Shown here: one piece after another, positions 42,256-53,074 of the stretch
How the letters are laid out: every line of letters begins with the position of its first letter
Numbering within the stretch: the first letter of the stretch is position 1
Origin: an uncultured Rhodoferax sp.
GTDB taxonomy: Bacteria > Pseudomonadota > Gammaproteobacteria > Burkholderiales > Burkholderiaceae_C
NCBI RefSeq assembly: GCF_946221635.1
Contig: NZ_CAMIHB010000013.1
Span: forward strand, 47,364-111,363
DNA: 64,000 bases
Direction of reading: 5' to 3'
Notes under the pieces: generated by a model
The model's database searches: none
Told to the model about the DNA's origin: nothing
Seen by the model: the letters and a program-made list of their open reading frames with translations, nothing else
Program-made: the position numbers and the translations under genes

Positions 42256-43206
42256 ATGATGCGATTTTTGTTGAAGCGCCTGGGCGGCGCCGTGGTGGTG
42301 CTGGCCTTGGTGGCAGTGCTGGTGTTCTGCCTCACACGGCTGGCCTCGGGTGACCCGGTGGCCCTGCTGCTGGGCGACCAGGCCACGGTGGAAGACATTG
42401 CCGCCGCCCGCGCCCAGTATGGGCTGGACAAACCCCTGCCCGTGCAGTTCGCGCTATGGGTGGGTGAGCTGCTGCAAGGCAACCTGGGGCACTCGCTGTT
42501 CCTGCAGCGGCCGGTGGCCCAGGCCCTGCTGGAGCGTGCGGAGCCCACACTGTTTCTGGCCCTGTTTGCCGTCGGCATTGCCGCACTGGTGGGCATTCCC
42601 AGCGGCATGGCCGCCGCCATCTGGCGCGGCAGCGCGGCCGACCAGTCCGTCAGCAGCGTGGCCATGCTGGGCGCCAGCGTGCCCAGTTTCTGGCTGGGCC
42701 TGATCCTGATCCAGCTGTTTGCCGTCAAGCTGGGCTGGTTTCCGGCCTCCGGCTACGGCGACCCCAGCGCCACACTGGGCGAGCGCCTGCAGCACCTGCT
42801 ACTGCCCGCCCTGGTGCTGGGCCTGCTCAACTCGGCCCTCATCATCCGTTTCACCCGCGCCTCCATGCTCGACATCCTGGGCGAAGACTATGTACGCACC
42901 GCACGCGCCAAGGGCCTGCCCGAGGGCACCATCATGGTCAAGCATGTGCTGCGCAACGCCCTGGTGCCCATCGTCACCGTACTGGGCCTGACCATGGCGC
43001 TGATGATTGGCGGCACCGTGGTGACGGAGACAGTCTTCAATCTGCCCGGTGTGGGCAACCTGGTGGTGCGGGCCGTGCTGCGACGCGACTACCCCGTCAT
43101 CCAGGGCACGCTGCTGGTGATTGCCGCCATCTACGTCTTCATCAACCTGGCCATCGACTTTCTCTACACGCTGGTGGATCCCCGCATCCGTCTGGAGGCG
43201 CAATGA
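42256..43206 (+). CDS. ABC transporter permease, DppB type
   Basis: The product is 316 residues with about six membrane helices and the DppB-type N-terminus (RFLLKRLGGAVVVLALVAVL, then FCLTRLASGDPV). The cytoplasmic coupling motif region is EDYVRTARAKGLPEGTIM, where the EAA-like loop contacts the ATPase. It follows the binding protein by 16 bp, and its stop overlaps the next permease start (ATGA, 43203-43206). The protein ends VDPRIRLEAQ, typical of this permease class. Confidence 0.94.
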   Translation: MMRFLLKRLGGAVVVLALVAVLVFCLTRLASGDPVALLLGDQATVEDIAAARAQYGLDKPLPVQFALWVGELLQGNLGHSLFLQRPVAQALLERAEPTLFLALFAVGIAALVGIPSGMAAAIWRGSAADQSVSSVAMLGASVPSFWLGLILIQLFAVKLGWFPASGYGDPSATLGERLQHLLLPALVLGLLNSALIIRFTRASMLDILGEDYVRTARAKGLPEGTIMVKHVLRNALVPIVTVLGLTMALMIGGTVVTETVFNLPGVGNLVVRAVLRRDYPVIQGTLLVIAAIYVFINLAIDFLYTLVDPRIRLEAQ

Positions 43207-44056
43207 ACACATCCACCTTTCAACGATTCACCGCCACCCTGCGCCGGCTGTTTGCCCGCAAGGTGGTTCTGGCGGCGGCCATCGTGCTGCTGGCCGTACT
43301 GGCTACCGCGCTGCTATTCCCGGCCTTATCCAGCGCAGACCCGAATGCCCTCTCCATCCCCGAGCGGTTGAACGCGCCCTCCTCCGTCCACTGGGCCGGC
43401 ACCGACGAGCTGGGCCGCGATGTGCTGCTGCGCATCGTGCACGGTGCGCGCTACTCCCTGCTGATCGGCTTTGTCACGGCGGCCGGCGCCGTGCTGCTGG
43501 GTACGTTGCTGGGCATGTTTGCGGGTTTCTTCCGCCGGCTCGATGCGCCGCTGATGCGCGTGGTCGACGCCATGATGTCCTTCCCCGACATCCTGCTGGG
43601 CATTGCGCTGGTGTCCATCCTTGGTGTGTCGCTGTGGAATGTGATCCTGGCGCTGGTCATCGTCTACACGCCGCGCGTCGCCCGTGTGGTGCGCGCCACC
43701 ACCCTGGTGCTGCGCGAACTGCTGTTTGTGGACGCCGCGCGTGCCCTGGGCGTGCGCACGCCGCTGATCCTGTGGCGCCACATCCTGCCCAACCTCATGT
43801 CGCCCATCCTGGTGCAGCTCACCTTCATCTTCGCCTACGCCATCCTGGCCGAGGCGGGGTTGTCCTTTCTTGGGGTGGGCGTACCGCCGGACATCCCCAC
43901 CTGGGGCACCATGATCGCCGGCAGCCTGGACTACGCCGACAAGGCTTTCTGGACCATTTTTTCGCCCGGTGTGGCCATCGTGCTCACCGCCCTGTCCCTG
44001 CAGATGCTGGGTGACGGCGTGCGTGACCTGCTGGACCCCAAACTGAAAAAGACCGT

Positions 44057-44060
<4 letters not shown>
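43203..44060 (+). CDS. ABC transporter permease, DppC type
   Basis: The product is 285 residues with about six helices. Recognizable features are the periplasmic HWAGTDELGRDVLLRIVHGA of DppC/OppC proteins, the DAMMSFPDILLGIALV segment, the coupling loop DAARALGVRTPLILWRHILP, and the end GVRDLLDPKLKK. It overlaps both neighbours by ATGA, so the transporter subunits are translated in a coupled series. Confidence 0.94.
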
Positions 44061-45108
<1,048 letters not shown>

Positions 45109-45112
<4 letters not shown>

Positions 45113-46104
45113 GCACCATGAACCCCACTTCCTCGCCCTTGCTGGAGATCCAGTCTCTGCGCAAGTACTTTGGCAGCGGCAGCCACCCCGTGCGCGCGGT
45201 GGACGACGTGAGCTTCACCATCCAGCGCGGCGAAACCCTGGGCCTGGTCGGTGAATCGGGCTCGGGCAAGAGCACCATAGGCCGGCTGCTCACGCGCCTG
45301 GTCGACCCCACGGGCGGCCAGATGCAGTATCACGGAGGCGACACACCGCAGGACCTGGCAGCACTTACGCAGGCGCAGTACCGGCCGTTGCGCTCCGACA
45401 TCCAGATCATCTTCCAGGACCCCTATGCCAGCCTGAACCCGCGCATGCGCATCCGCGAGATGCTGGCCGAGGCGCTGGACACCCATGGTCAGGCAAAAGG
45501 TGCGGCCCGCCTGCCGCGTATCCATGAACTGCTGGAGCAGGTCGGCCTGCGGCCCGAACACGCAGACCGTTTTCCGCACGAGTTTTCGGGCGGGCAACGC
45601 CAGCGCATCGGCATCGCGCGCGCGCTGGCCGTGCAGCCCCAGTTCATCGTGGCGGACGAACCCCTCTCCGCACTGGATGTCTCCATCCAGGCCCAGGTGG
45701 TGAACCTGCTGGGTGAACTCAAAGAGAAGCTGGGCTTGACGCTGCTATTCATCTCACACGACCTGGATGTGGTGGAGTACCTCTGCGACCGCGTGGTGGT
45801 GCTCTACCTGGGCCGCGTCATGGAAATTGCACCTACCGCGGCGCTGTACGCCAACCCGCAGCACCCCTACACCCGCGCGCTGCTGGCCGCGGCCCCCATC
45901 CCCGACCCGGCGCAACGGCGTAGCATTCCGCTGCTGCAGGGCGACCTGCCCAGCCCGGCCAATCCGCCCTCGGGCTGCGTGTTCCGCACCCGCTGCCCAC
46001 TGGCCGAAACGCGCTGCGCCAGCGCCAGCATGCAATTGCAAGAAGTCCAGCCCGGGCATTTCCATGCCTGCTGGAAGACCCCCACCGTGAACGAAACACC
46101 ATGA
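45109..46104 (+). CDS. ABC transporter ATP-binding protein, DppF type
   Basis: The product is 331 residues from ATG 45109. Walker A is GESGSGKSTIGRLL, the signature FSGGQRQRIGIARAL, and Walker B FIVADEPLSALDVS. The tail carries GCVFRTRCPLAETRC, the family cysteine motif. It pairs with the preceding DppD-type ATPase as a heterodimer. The next gene, a PLP enzyme, starts inside its stop (46101-46104), linking uptake directly to catabolism. Confidence 0.95.
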
Positions 46105-47372
46105 GCACCGACTTCCTCATCGACCACCGCTGCAAGAGCTACCCCCTGGACGCCGCCCCCTGCCCGGCATCCGAACTGGGCCGCAAGGGCTGGAATGTGT
46201 TGGCCGGAGATCTGGCCTTTCCCCTGGCGGTACTGCGCAGCTCCGCATTGGCGCACAACCTGGCCTGGATGCAGGACTTTGCGCAGCGCAAAGGTGTCAC
46301 CCTGGCGCCGCACGGCAAGACCACCATGTCGCCCGAACTGTTTGCGCAGCAGCTGCAGGCCGGCGCCTGGGGCCTGACCTTTGCCACCATCTACCAGCTC
46401 TCGGTGGGCGTGGAGGCCGGCGCACGCCGCGCCATCATTGCCAACCAGGTGGTCTGCGATGCCGATCTGGACGGGCTGCACGCCCTGCTGCAGCGCCACG
46501 CGGACTTGCGCGTCTGGTTTCTGGTGGATTCGCTGGCCCAATTGCGCCTGATCGAAGACTGGGCAGCGCGCCGCAAGACCACGCGCCGACTGGACGCCCT
46601 GCTGGAAATGGGCATCCCCGGCCAGCGCACCGGCTGCCGCACGCTGGAAGAGGCCGTGGCGTTGGCGCAGGCCATGGCCCGCTCACGCGCGGTGCAGCTC
46701 GGTGGCATGGAATGCTACGAAGGGGGTGTCGCGCGTTGCGACAGCGAACACGACGCGCGCGAGGTCACAGCCCTGGTGCGCCGCGTGACCGAAGTCACCC
46801 GGCAATGCGATGCGCAGGGGCTGTTTGCCGACGCCGAAATCCTGCTGACTGCGGGTGGCTCGGCCGTGTTCGACCTGGTGGTGCCGCTGCTGCGCACGCA
46901 GGGCCTGTCCAAACCCGTGCTGGGCGTGCTGCGTTCGGGTTGTTACATCACGCACGACCACGGCAACTACCAGCGCTTTCTCAAGCATGTGGAACAGCGC
47001 GAAGGTCTGGACGCCTCGCTACGCCCCGCGCTGGAGGTATGGGCGATGGTGCAGTCCGTGCCCGAGCCCGGGCTGGCCCTGCTGACCGCGGGCCGGCGCG
47101 ACCTGTCCTACGACCTGGAAATGCCCATCCCCGTGCGCTGGGCGCGCCGGGGCGAACGCACGGAGGAGAACACCCCTGCGGGCTGGACCGTCAGCGCCCT
47201 CAACGACCAGCACGCCTACCTGCGCTTCGATGCCGCTGGCGCGGTACCGGCCGTGGGCGACCTGGTCGCCCTGGGCATCTCCCACCCCTGCACCACCTTC
47301 GACAAATGGCGCTGGCTCCCCGTGGCGGACGACGCCCTGAACGTGACCGGTGCCATCAGCACCCGCTTCTGA
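46101..47372 (+). CDS. Fold-type III PLP enzyme: D-amino acid deaminase / D-threonine aldolase-like
   Basis: The product is 423 residues with an alanine-racemase-type N-terminal barrel. The PLP lysine lies in LAPHGKTTMSPELFAQQL. Barrel motifs follow (LEMGIPGQRTGCRTLEEAVA, QLGGMECYEGG), and a C-terminal D-serine-dehydratase-like domain has LGISHPCTTFDKWR with the His and Cys that bind metal in that family. The likely reaction is breakdown of a D-amino acid such as D-serine or D-threonine, but the exact substrate is not shown. It is coupled to the transporter by ATGA and lies upstream of an RpiR regulator and D-aminoacylase. Confidence 0.88.
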   Translation: MSTDFLIDHRCKSYPLDAAPCPASELGRKGWNVLAGDLAFPLAVLRSSALAHNLAWMQDFAQRKGVTLAPHGKTTMSPELFAQQLQAGAWGLTFATIYQLSVGVEAGARRAIIANQVVCDADLDGLHALLQRHADLRVWFLVDSLAQLRLIEDWAARRKTTRRLDALLEMGIPGQRTGCRTLEEAVALAQAMARSRAVQLGGMECYEGGVARCDSEHDAREVTALVRRVTEVTRQCDAQGLFADAEILLTAGGSAVFDLVVPLLRTQGLSKPVLGVLRSGCYITHDHGNYQRFLKHVEQREGLDASLRPALEVWAMVQSVPEPGLALLTAGRRDLSYDLEMPIPVRWARRGERTEENTPAGWTVSALNDQHAYLRFDAAGAVPAVGDLVALGISHPCTTFDKWRWLPVADDALNVTGAISTRF

Positions 47373-47379
47373 ACCGACC

Positions 47380-48300
47380 ATGAACACCCCCTTGACCACC
47401 AGCCTGCTGCAGCAACTGCGCGAGCGCCAACCCGACCTGCCCGAAGCCCAGCGCAATGTGGTGCGCGTGGTACTGGACGACCCGCGTGCCGCCGTTGTTG
47501 CCACCGTGGAGCAACTGGCCCAGCAGGCCGGCGTCTCCATGCCCACCATCGTCCGCACCTGCCGCAGCTTCGGCCATGACTCGGTACGCGAGTTCATGGT
47601 TGCGCTGGCGCAGGACCTGGCCGTCACCGGCTCGCACCTGCACCGCAGCGTGCTGGCCGATGACAGCGCACAGGATGTGGCCAGCAAGATCGTGCACGCC
47701 GCCGTCTCCTCGCTCACCGAACTGGGCCGTGCCATCGACGCCGAGCTGCTGGACCAGGTGGCCGAGCGCCTGGCCCAGGCGCGCCGCATCGACTGCTACT
47801 CGGTGGGGGCGGCCTCCACCTTCATGGCCAGCGAGCTGCAAAGCCGGTTGTTCCGTCTGGGCCGCACGGCCAATGCCATCTTCGACGCCCACCAGCAACT
47901 GGTCTCCGCCAGCACGCTGGGGCCGGGCGGCGTGGCCTTTGTGATCTCCCATGTGGGGCGCATGCCCTACACGCTGGAGGCGGCGCGCTTCGCCCGCGCC
48001 CAGGGCGCCACCGTCGTCGCACTCACCCAGCCCGGCACCCCGTTGGCCGAGGTGGCCGACCTGGTGCTGGCCGTCTCGGTGCCGCAGGACGCCGTGATGC
48101 GCGTGGGCACCGAGGCCTACCTGGCACATCTGGTGGTGATCGAAATCCTCATGGTGCGCCTGGCGCAGAAACTGGGGCCGGTCGCCACACGCGACCTGCA
48201 GCAGTTCAAACAGCTGCTGCACAAGCACGGCTTTGACAGTGCCGAATACGCCGGCGCGCTGGACCACAAGCACCAGACACCCCCCGGAGCCGAGGACTGA
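47380..48300 (+). CDS. RpiR/MurR-family transcriptional regulator
   Basis: The product is 306 residues from ATG 47380. An N-terminal HTH_6 domain (RNVVRVVLDDPRAAVVATVE, LAQQAGVSMPTIVRTCRSFG) is followed by a SIS sugar-isomerase domain (about 130-260: RRIDCYSVGAASTFMASELQ, VISHVGRMPYTLEAARFARA). Such proteins sense phosphosugars or related metabolites. It starts 7 bp after the PLP enzyme gene within the catabolic operon. Two GTAAW-N3-WTTAC palindromes in the operon's promoter region are its probable binding sites. Confidence 0.93.
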   Translation: MNTPLTTSLLQQLRERQPDLPEAQRNVVRVVLDDPRAAVVATVEQLAQQAGVSMPTIVRTCRSFGHDSVREFMVALAQDLAVTGSHLHRSVLADDSAQDVASKIVHAAVSSLTELGRAIDAELLDQVAERLAQARRIDCYSVGAASTFMASELQSRLFRLGRTANAIFDAHQQLVSASTLGPGGVAFVISHVGRMPYTLEAARFARAQGATVVALTQPGTPLAEVADLVLAVSVPQDAVMRVGTEAYLAHLVVIEILMVRLAQKLGPVATRDLQQFKQLLHKHGFDSAEYAGALDHKHQTPPGAED

Positions 48301-48301
48301 T

Positions 48302-49774
48302 ATGGCCCATGCAACGCTGCTGAAAAACGGCCTCATCGTCGACGGTTCGGGCCAGCCTGGCTGGACGGGTGACCTGCTGCTGGCGGGAGACCGCATCGTG
48401 GCCCTGTCTGCGCCGGGACAGACGCGCTCCGCACTGCCAGCCGGTGCCGAAAGCCTTACCGAAGTGGACTGCTCTGGCTGCGTCATCGCGCCGGGCTTTA
48501 TCGATGTGCATACGCATGACGACGCCGCCGTGCTGGACACACCGGCCATGCTGCCCAAGCTCTCGCAAGGCATCACCACCGTCATCGTCGGCAACTGCGG
48601 CATCTCGCTCGCACCCGTTGTGACGGACAGCCCCAGCGCCCCGCTCTCCCTGTTGGGGCGTCTGCAGTTCCGCCACAACGGCATGGCCGACTACGCTGCA
48701 GCTGTCGACGCCGCCCGCCCGGCGGTCAACGTGGCCGCGCTGATGGGCCATACCGCCCTGCGCATGCGCCACATGGCGGACCTGCGCCGCGCCGCCAACA
48801 GCGATGAACGCGCCGCCATGGCCGCCGACATGCAGGAAGCCATGGAGGCCGGCGCCTTGGGCCTGTCGTCCGGCATCTTCTACAACGAAGCCTATGCGGC
48901 CGACATGGACGAGCTGGTGGCCGTGGCCTCGGTGGCCGCACGCAACGGCGGCGTCTACGCCACCCATATCCGCGACGAGCTCGCCGGCATCCTGCCTGCC
49001 TTGCAGGAGGCTGCGCTTACCGCCAGGCACTCTGGCCTGCCCCTGGTCATCTCGCACCACAAGTGCGCGGGCCCGGCCAACTGGGGCCGCACGCGCGAGA
49101 CCCTGCCCCTGATCGACACCCTGGCCCAGGGCCAGGAGATCGGCATGGACGTCTACCCCTACACCGCCGGCTCCACCGTGCTGCGCGAAGACCTGGTGGA
49201 CGGCATCATCGACATCCTTATCACCGGCAGCCAGCCCCACCCCGAGATGGGGGGGCGCTACCTCGCTGACATCGCGCGCGAGTGGGGGGTGAGCCAGCAG
49301 GAGGCTGCGGTGCGACTCAAGCCCGGCGGTGCCTGCTACTTCCAGATGCGCGAGGACGATGTGGAGCGCGTCATTGCCCACCCGCTGTCCATGATCGGCT
49401 CCGACGGCCTGCCGCACGACGAGCGCCCGCACCCGCGGCTGTGGGGCGCCTTCCCGCGCGTGCTGGCCAGCTACTGGCGCGAAAAAGGACTGCTGCAGCT
49501 CGAAGAAGCCGTGCACAAGATGACCGGGCTGTCCGCCCGGCGCTTCCGCCTGGGCGGACGCGGCCTGCTGCAAGCCGGCTACCTCGCCGATGTGGTGGTG
49601 TTCGACCCCCAACGGGTGCGTGACCTGGCCACCTTTGAACACCCCCAGCAGTTCAGCGAAGGCATTGAGCAGGTGTGGGTCAACGGCGTGTCCAGCTACA
49701 CGCGCACGCAGCGCGCCACGGGGGAGCGGGCAGGCCGTTTTGTGCGCCGCAACGCACAGCCACACACTCCCTGA
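48302..49774 (+). CDS. N-acyl-D-amino-acid deacylase (D-aminoacylase)
   Basis: An amidohydrolase-superfamily enzyme that removes the acyl group from N-acyl-D-amino acids. The product is 490 residues from ATG 48302, one base after the RpiR stop. Metal-site motifs are visible: GFIDVHTHDDAAVL, VISHHKCAG, and the family-typical GSDGLPHDERPHPRLWGAFP. Beta-strand endings in the C-terminus (GYLADVVVFDPQRVRD) are typical of D-aminoacylases. With the deaminase-like PLP enzyme and the transporter it suggests an import, deacylate, degrade pathway. A repeat copy lies just downstream. Confidence 0.93.
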   Translation: MAHATLLKNGLIVDGSGQPGWTGDLLLAGDRIVALSAPGQTRSALPAGAESLTEVDCSGCVIAPGFIDVHTHDDAAVLDTPAMLPKLSQGITTVIVGNCGISLAPVVTDSPSAPLSLLGRLQFRHNGMADYAAAVDAARPAVNVAALMGHTALRMRHMADLRRAANSDERAAMAADMQEAMEAGALGLSSGIFYNEAYAADMDELVAVASVAARNGGVYATHIRDELAGILPALQEAALTARHSGLPLVISHHKCAGPANWGRTRETLPLIDTLAQGQEIGMDVYPYTAGSTVLREDLVDGIIDILITGSQPHPEMGGRYLADIAREWGVSQQEAAVRLKPGGACYFQMREDDVERVIAHPLSMIGSDGLPHDERPHPRLWGAFPRVLASYWREKGLLQLEEAVHKMTGLSARRFRLGGRGLLQAGYLADVVVFDPQRVRDLATFEHPQQFSEGIEQVWVNGVSSYTRTQRATGERAGRFVRRNAQPHTP

Positions 49775-49797
49775 GCATCCGTCTCCGCACGCAATAC

Positions 49798-49850
49798 GCT
49801 ATTGAAACAATAGCTGCCTGCGCAATATTGGCGGGGGCTCAGGCCTTGTT
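49798..49850 (+). repeat. Interspersed repeat copy R6, overlaps the yaaA 3' end
   Basis: GCTAT-N7-ATAGC (perfect stem), TGCCTGCGCAATATTGG, CGGGGGCTCAGGCC and TTGTTT match the family well. The minus-strand yaaA stop and last codons lie in its 3' end. Confidence 0.8.
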
Positions 49851-50612
49851 TCTTCTAAAAACCAGGCGCTCGGGGGTGGATTCGGCTGCGGCGTAGGCAT
49901 AGCCGTCGGAGTCAAAGCCCTTGAGCTGCTCGGGCGTCAGCAGGCGGTGCTCAATGGCGTAGCGCGCCATCAGGCCGCGCGCCTTCTTGGCGAAGAAGCT
50001 GATGACCTTGTACTGGCCATCCTTGTACTCCTGGAACACGCACTCCACCACGCGGCCCTTGAGCGCCTTGCGATCCACCGACTTGAAGTACTCGTTGGAC
50101 GCCAGGTTCACGATGACTGGCGACGCGTCCTTGCGCAAGCGGGTGTTGAGGTAGTCGGCAATCTGGCTACCCCAGAAGTGGTACAGGTTGCTGCCGTGCG
50201 GGCCCTGGAGCGCCGTGCCCATCTCCAGCCGGTAGGGCTGCATCAGGTCCAGCGGGCGCAGCACGCCGTACAGGCCGCTGAGGATGCACAGGTGCTCCTG
50301 CGCCCAGGCCAGGTCATCGATCCCCAGGGTCTTGGCCTGCAGGCCGTCGTACACATCGCCATCAAAGGCCAGCGCGGCCTGGCGTGCGTTCTTCTGCGTG
50401 GCGCGTGTGGACCAAGCCGCGTAACGCGCCACATTCAGGGCCGCCAGCTTGTCGCTGAGGTCCATCAAGCCCGAGATTTGGGCCGGCGTGTATTCGCGCA
50501 ACAAGGTGATCAGCGCCTTGGACTGCTTGACGAACAGCGGCGCGCTGTGCGGCTGGCCGTTCAGTGGCGTGTCGTAGTCCAGGGATTTGGCAGGAGAGAG
50601 CAGAAACAGCAT
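49839..50612 (-). CDS. yaaA: Peroxide stress protein YaaA
   Basis: The product is 257 residues. YaaA lowers free iron and DNA damage under hydrogen peroxide stress in Escherichia coli. The family start MLFLLSPAKSLDYDTP and internal LSGLYGVLRPLDLMQPYRLE and NLASNEYFKSV are intact. Its last codons and TGA stop are inside repeat R6. The 141-bp gap upstream (50613-50753), shared with the divergent phytase-like gene, shows no clear OxyR-type site to my eye. Confidence 0.96.
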   Translation of the reverse strand: MLFLLSPAKSLDYDTPLNGQPHSAPLFVKQSKALITLLREYTPAQISGLMDLSDKLAALNVARYAAWSTRATQKNARQAALAFDGDVYDGLQAKTLGIDDLAWAQEHLCILSGLYGVLRPLDLMQPYRLEMGTALQGPHGSNLYHFWGSQIADYLNTRLRKDASPVIVNLASNEYFKSVDRKALKGRVVECVFQEYKDGQYKVISFFAKKARGLMARYAIEHRLLTPEQLKGFDSDGYAYAAAESTPERLVFRRNKA

Positions 50613-50753
50613 GGCGCAGGGCGAGGGAAGGAACAGAAAGCACGGGTGTAACAGACCAGTTTAGCGTGATCGGCGGAGGGCGGCAGCGTCACGGATTTTT
50701 CATATGGAAGCCCTAGGCTTCGCGCCTTGTCCAACCTTTGCATTGCCCTCACC

Positions 50754-52130
50754 ATGCACACTGCTCCCCTCACCCGCCTGGCCCTGGCCGTTTCCCTGGC
50801 TCTGGGCTCGGTGGCCGCTTCGGCCCAGACCGAAGTCACCGCCGTGCTCGCCGGCCACGCTGCCCTGCCAGCCTCCACCACGGTGGCCGCCCCCAAGTCG
50901 GCCGGCAAATTTTTCGAGACCGCCGGCAAGTTCACCGCCGCCAACCGCCAGCGCACCGAAACGCTGAACAGCATCGACGGCATCACCTTTGTGGGCGACC
51001 CCAAATACCCCCGCAAGTCCGGCGGCACCCTGCCCATCAAGGGCCAGGCCGTGCAGGGCTTTTCCGGCATCGTGTCCCTGGGCAAGAGCGAGTTCCTCAC
51101 ACTGACCGACAACGGCTTCGGCAGCAAGATCAACTCGCAGGACGCACTGCTCATGGTGCACCACGTCAAGGCCGACTGGGCCAGCGGCAAGGTCACACGC
51201 CTGAAGACCACCTTCCTGCACGACCCCGACCGCAAAGTACCCTTTGCCATCCAGAACGAAGCCACCCGCGAGCGCTTCCTGACCGGCGTGGACTTCGACC
51301 CCGAGTCCATCCAGGCCGTGGGCCAGGAGTGGTGGATCGGTGATGAGTTCGGCCCCTATGTGCTGCGCGTGAACCACCAGGGCAAGGTGCTGGGTGTGAT
51401 CGAAACCGTGGTGGGCGGCAAGACCTACCGCGGCCCCGACCACTACATGAACGGCCGCCTGCCCAACTACCCCGGCGACGCCGGCTTTGAAGTGCGCCGC
51501 AGCGGCGGCTTCGAGCCCATGGCCAAGTCCATCGACGGCAAGACCCTGTACCCCATGTTCGAGTGGCCCCTGTGGGACGCCGCCACCAAGGCCCAGGAAA
51601 GCCGCAACGGCAAGCCCTTCACCCGCATTCTGGAGCTGGACGTGGCCAGCCAAAAGTACAGCGAACGCCAGTGGAAGTACAGCTTTGAAGAAGTGGGCAA
51701 TATCGCCGCCGACTTCCAGATGCTGGACGCCACCACCGGCCTGGTGATCGAGCGCGACGACACCACCGAAGGTTCCGGCAACGTCTGCAAGGACGAGCCG
51801 CGCACCGACTGCTTCACCCGCCCGGCCAAGTTCAAGCGCATCTACAAGATCGACTTCGCCCAGGCCGACGCCGACGGCTTTGTGAAGAAGGTGGCCTTCA
51901 TCGACCTCACCAAGATCGCCAACCCCAAGCACCTGGCCAAGCGCGGCCCCAACGAAGACAGCTTCGTGCTGCCCCACCTGGGCCCCGAAGGCCTGACGGT
52001 GGTGGACTCCCACCACATCGTGGTGGTGAACGACAACAACTTCCCCTACTCCAGCGGCCGCACGCTGGGCCAGCCCGATGACAACGAGCTGACCCTGTTG
52101 GACATCCAGGCCCTCGTAGACGCGAAGTAA
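50754..52130 (+). CDS. Esterase-like phytase-family secreted protein
   Basis: The product is 458 residues from ATG 50754. It begins with a signal peptide (LALAVSLALGSVAASAQ), and the mature protein carries the esterase-like phytase domain: FSGIVSLGKSEFLTLTDNGF, GSKINSQDALL, WWIGDEFGPYVLRVN, and a C-terminal GPEGLTVVDSHHIVVVNDNN. The family is a periplasmic beta-propeller with phosphatase or esterase potential. Substrate is unknown. It lies upstream of a MaoC-like gene with a hairpin between them. Confidence 0.9.
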   Translation: MHTAPLTRLALAVSLALGSVAASAQTEVTAVLAGHAALPASTTVAAPKSAGKFFETAGKFTAANRQRTETLNSIDGITFVGDPKYPRKSGGTLPIKGQAVQGFSGIVSLGKSEFLTLTDNGFGSKINSQDALLMVHHVKADWASGKVTRLKTTFLHDPDRKVPFAIQNEATRERFLTGVDFDPESIQAVGQEWWIGDEFGPYVLRVNHQGKVLGVIETVVGGKTYRGPDHYMNGRLPNYPGDAGFEVRRSGGFEPMAKSIDGKTLYPMFEWPLWDAATKAQESRNGKPFTRILELDVASQKYSERQWKYSFEEVGNIAADFQMLDATTGLVIERDDTTEGSGNVCKDEPRTDCFTRPAKFKRIYKIDFAQADADGFVKKVAFIDLTKIANPKHLAKRGPNEDSFVLPHLGPEGLTVVDSHHIVVVNDNNFPYSSGRTLGQPDDNELTLLDIQALVDAK

Positions 52131-52141
52131 GTCTTGGGCCT

Positions 52142-52170
52142 TGGTGCCGCCATGCACAATGGCGGCACCA
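52142..52170 (+). promoter_or_regulatory. Strong hairpin at the MaoC-like gene start
   Basis: A perfect 12-bp inverted repeat (TGGTGCCGCCAT, loop GCACA, ATGGCGGCACCA) ends on the A of the ATG at 52170. It could terminate the upstream phytase-like transcript or block the start of the next gene. No T-tract follows. Confidence 0.55.
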
Positions 52171-53051
52171 TGTCCCAAGCCCCGATTTCCCTTCGCTACC
52201 AAGCCGCACCACACAATGGTGCGGCTGTGTTGCGCAGTCTCTTCGCTGCCCGCCCAGCCCAGGTCCCCGCAGACCAGCAAGCCATTTGCTTTGACGCCCA
52301 CTGGCAGGGCGCGCAGGCCGATGCCCAGCGCCTGGCCCGGTACCGCGAGATCTGCGGCCTGCCCGACACCGGCACCCTGCCCCTCTTGTACCTGCACGCC
52401 ATGGCCATGCCCTTGCACATGGCCATCATGAGCCATGCACGTTTCCCCTTGCGCCTACTGGGCCTGGTGCACTGGAGCAACCAGATGGAAAGCCTGCGCC
52501 ACATCGCCAACGGCGAGGCACTGGACATGCACTGCACGCTGGACGGCATCCAGAGCACCGAGCGCGGCCAGTCCTTTGCCATCCGCACCACGCTGCACCA
52601 GCAGGGCCAGGTGGCCTGGCGCGAGACCAGCACTTTTCTGTCCCCGCTGGCGCGCGGCAAGTCCGGCAAGAGGCCCACGCCCGACGGCAGCGAACCTGAC
52701 TGGGGCCCGCCCATCGCCCAGTGGGCCGTGGCCGGCGATGCCGGGCGGCGCTTTGCCGGCCCCTCGGGCGACTGGAACCCCATCCATGTGAGTGCGCTCA
52801 CGGCACGCCTGTTCGGCTACCCGCGCGCCATTGCGCACGGCATGTTCAGCGCTGCGCGTTGTCTGGCCGTATTGCAGAACCACCTCCCCTCCGACGCCCC
52901 CTTGGCGCTGGACCTGCGATTCAAACGCCCCCTGTTGATTCCGGGCCAAGTGGCCCTACATACGGCGCAGGACGCGGGCGCGACCCGCTTTGTATTGAAT
53001 GTGCAGCCGCAGGGCGAGCCGCATATAGACGGCGCGCTGCGCCTGCTGTGA
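52170..53051 (+). CDS. MaoC-like dehydratase domain protein
   Basis: The product is 293 residues from ATG 52170 (MSQAPISL); GTG or ATG starts at 52134 and 52152 would lie before or inside a hairpin. The C-terminal half has the hot-dog MaoC pattern AGPSGDWNPIHVSALTARLF and AIAHGMFSAARCLAVL with the catalytic Asp and His. The N-terminal half resembles a second degenerate hot-dog domain. Relatives hydrate enoyl-CoA or act in fatty acid modification. It precedes moaC by 23 bp, without an obvious functional link. Confidence 0.82.
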   Translation: MSQAPISLRYQAAPHNGAAVLRSLFAARPAQVPADQQAICFDAHWQGAQADAQRLARYREICGLPDTGTLPLLYLHAMAMPLHMAIMSHARFPLRLLGLVHWSNQMESLRHIANGEALDMHCTLDGIQSTERGQSFAIRTTLHQQGQVAWRETSTFLSPLARGKSGKRPTPDGSEPDWGPPIAQWAVAGDAGRRFAGPSGDWNPIHVSALTARLFGYPRAIAHGMFSAARCLAVLQNHLPSDAPLALDLRFKRPLLIPGQVALHTAQDAGATRFVLNVQPQGEPHIDGALRLL

Positions 53052-53074
53052 CGCCTTGCCCACAGGATGAACCT

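Noticed and set aside
48206..49765. 519-codon minus-strand frame opposite the D-aminoacylase gene
   Set aside because: The plus-strand protein has full metal-site motifs; the antisense frame has none.
50613..50753. Gap between yaaA and the phytase-like gene examined for an OxyR site
   Set aside because: No convincing ATAG-spaced pattern could be found by eye.
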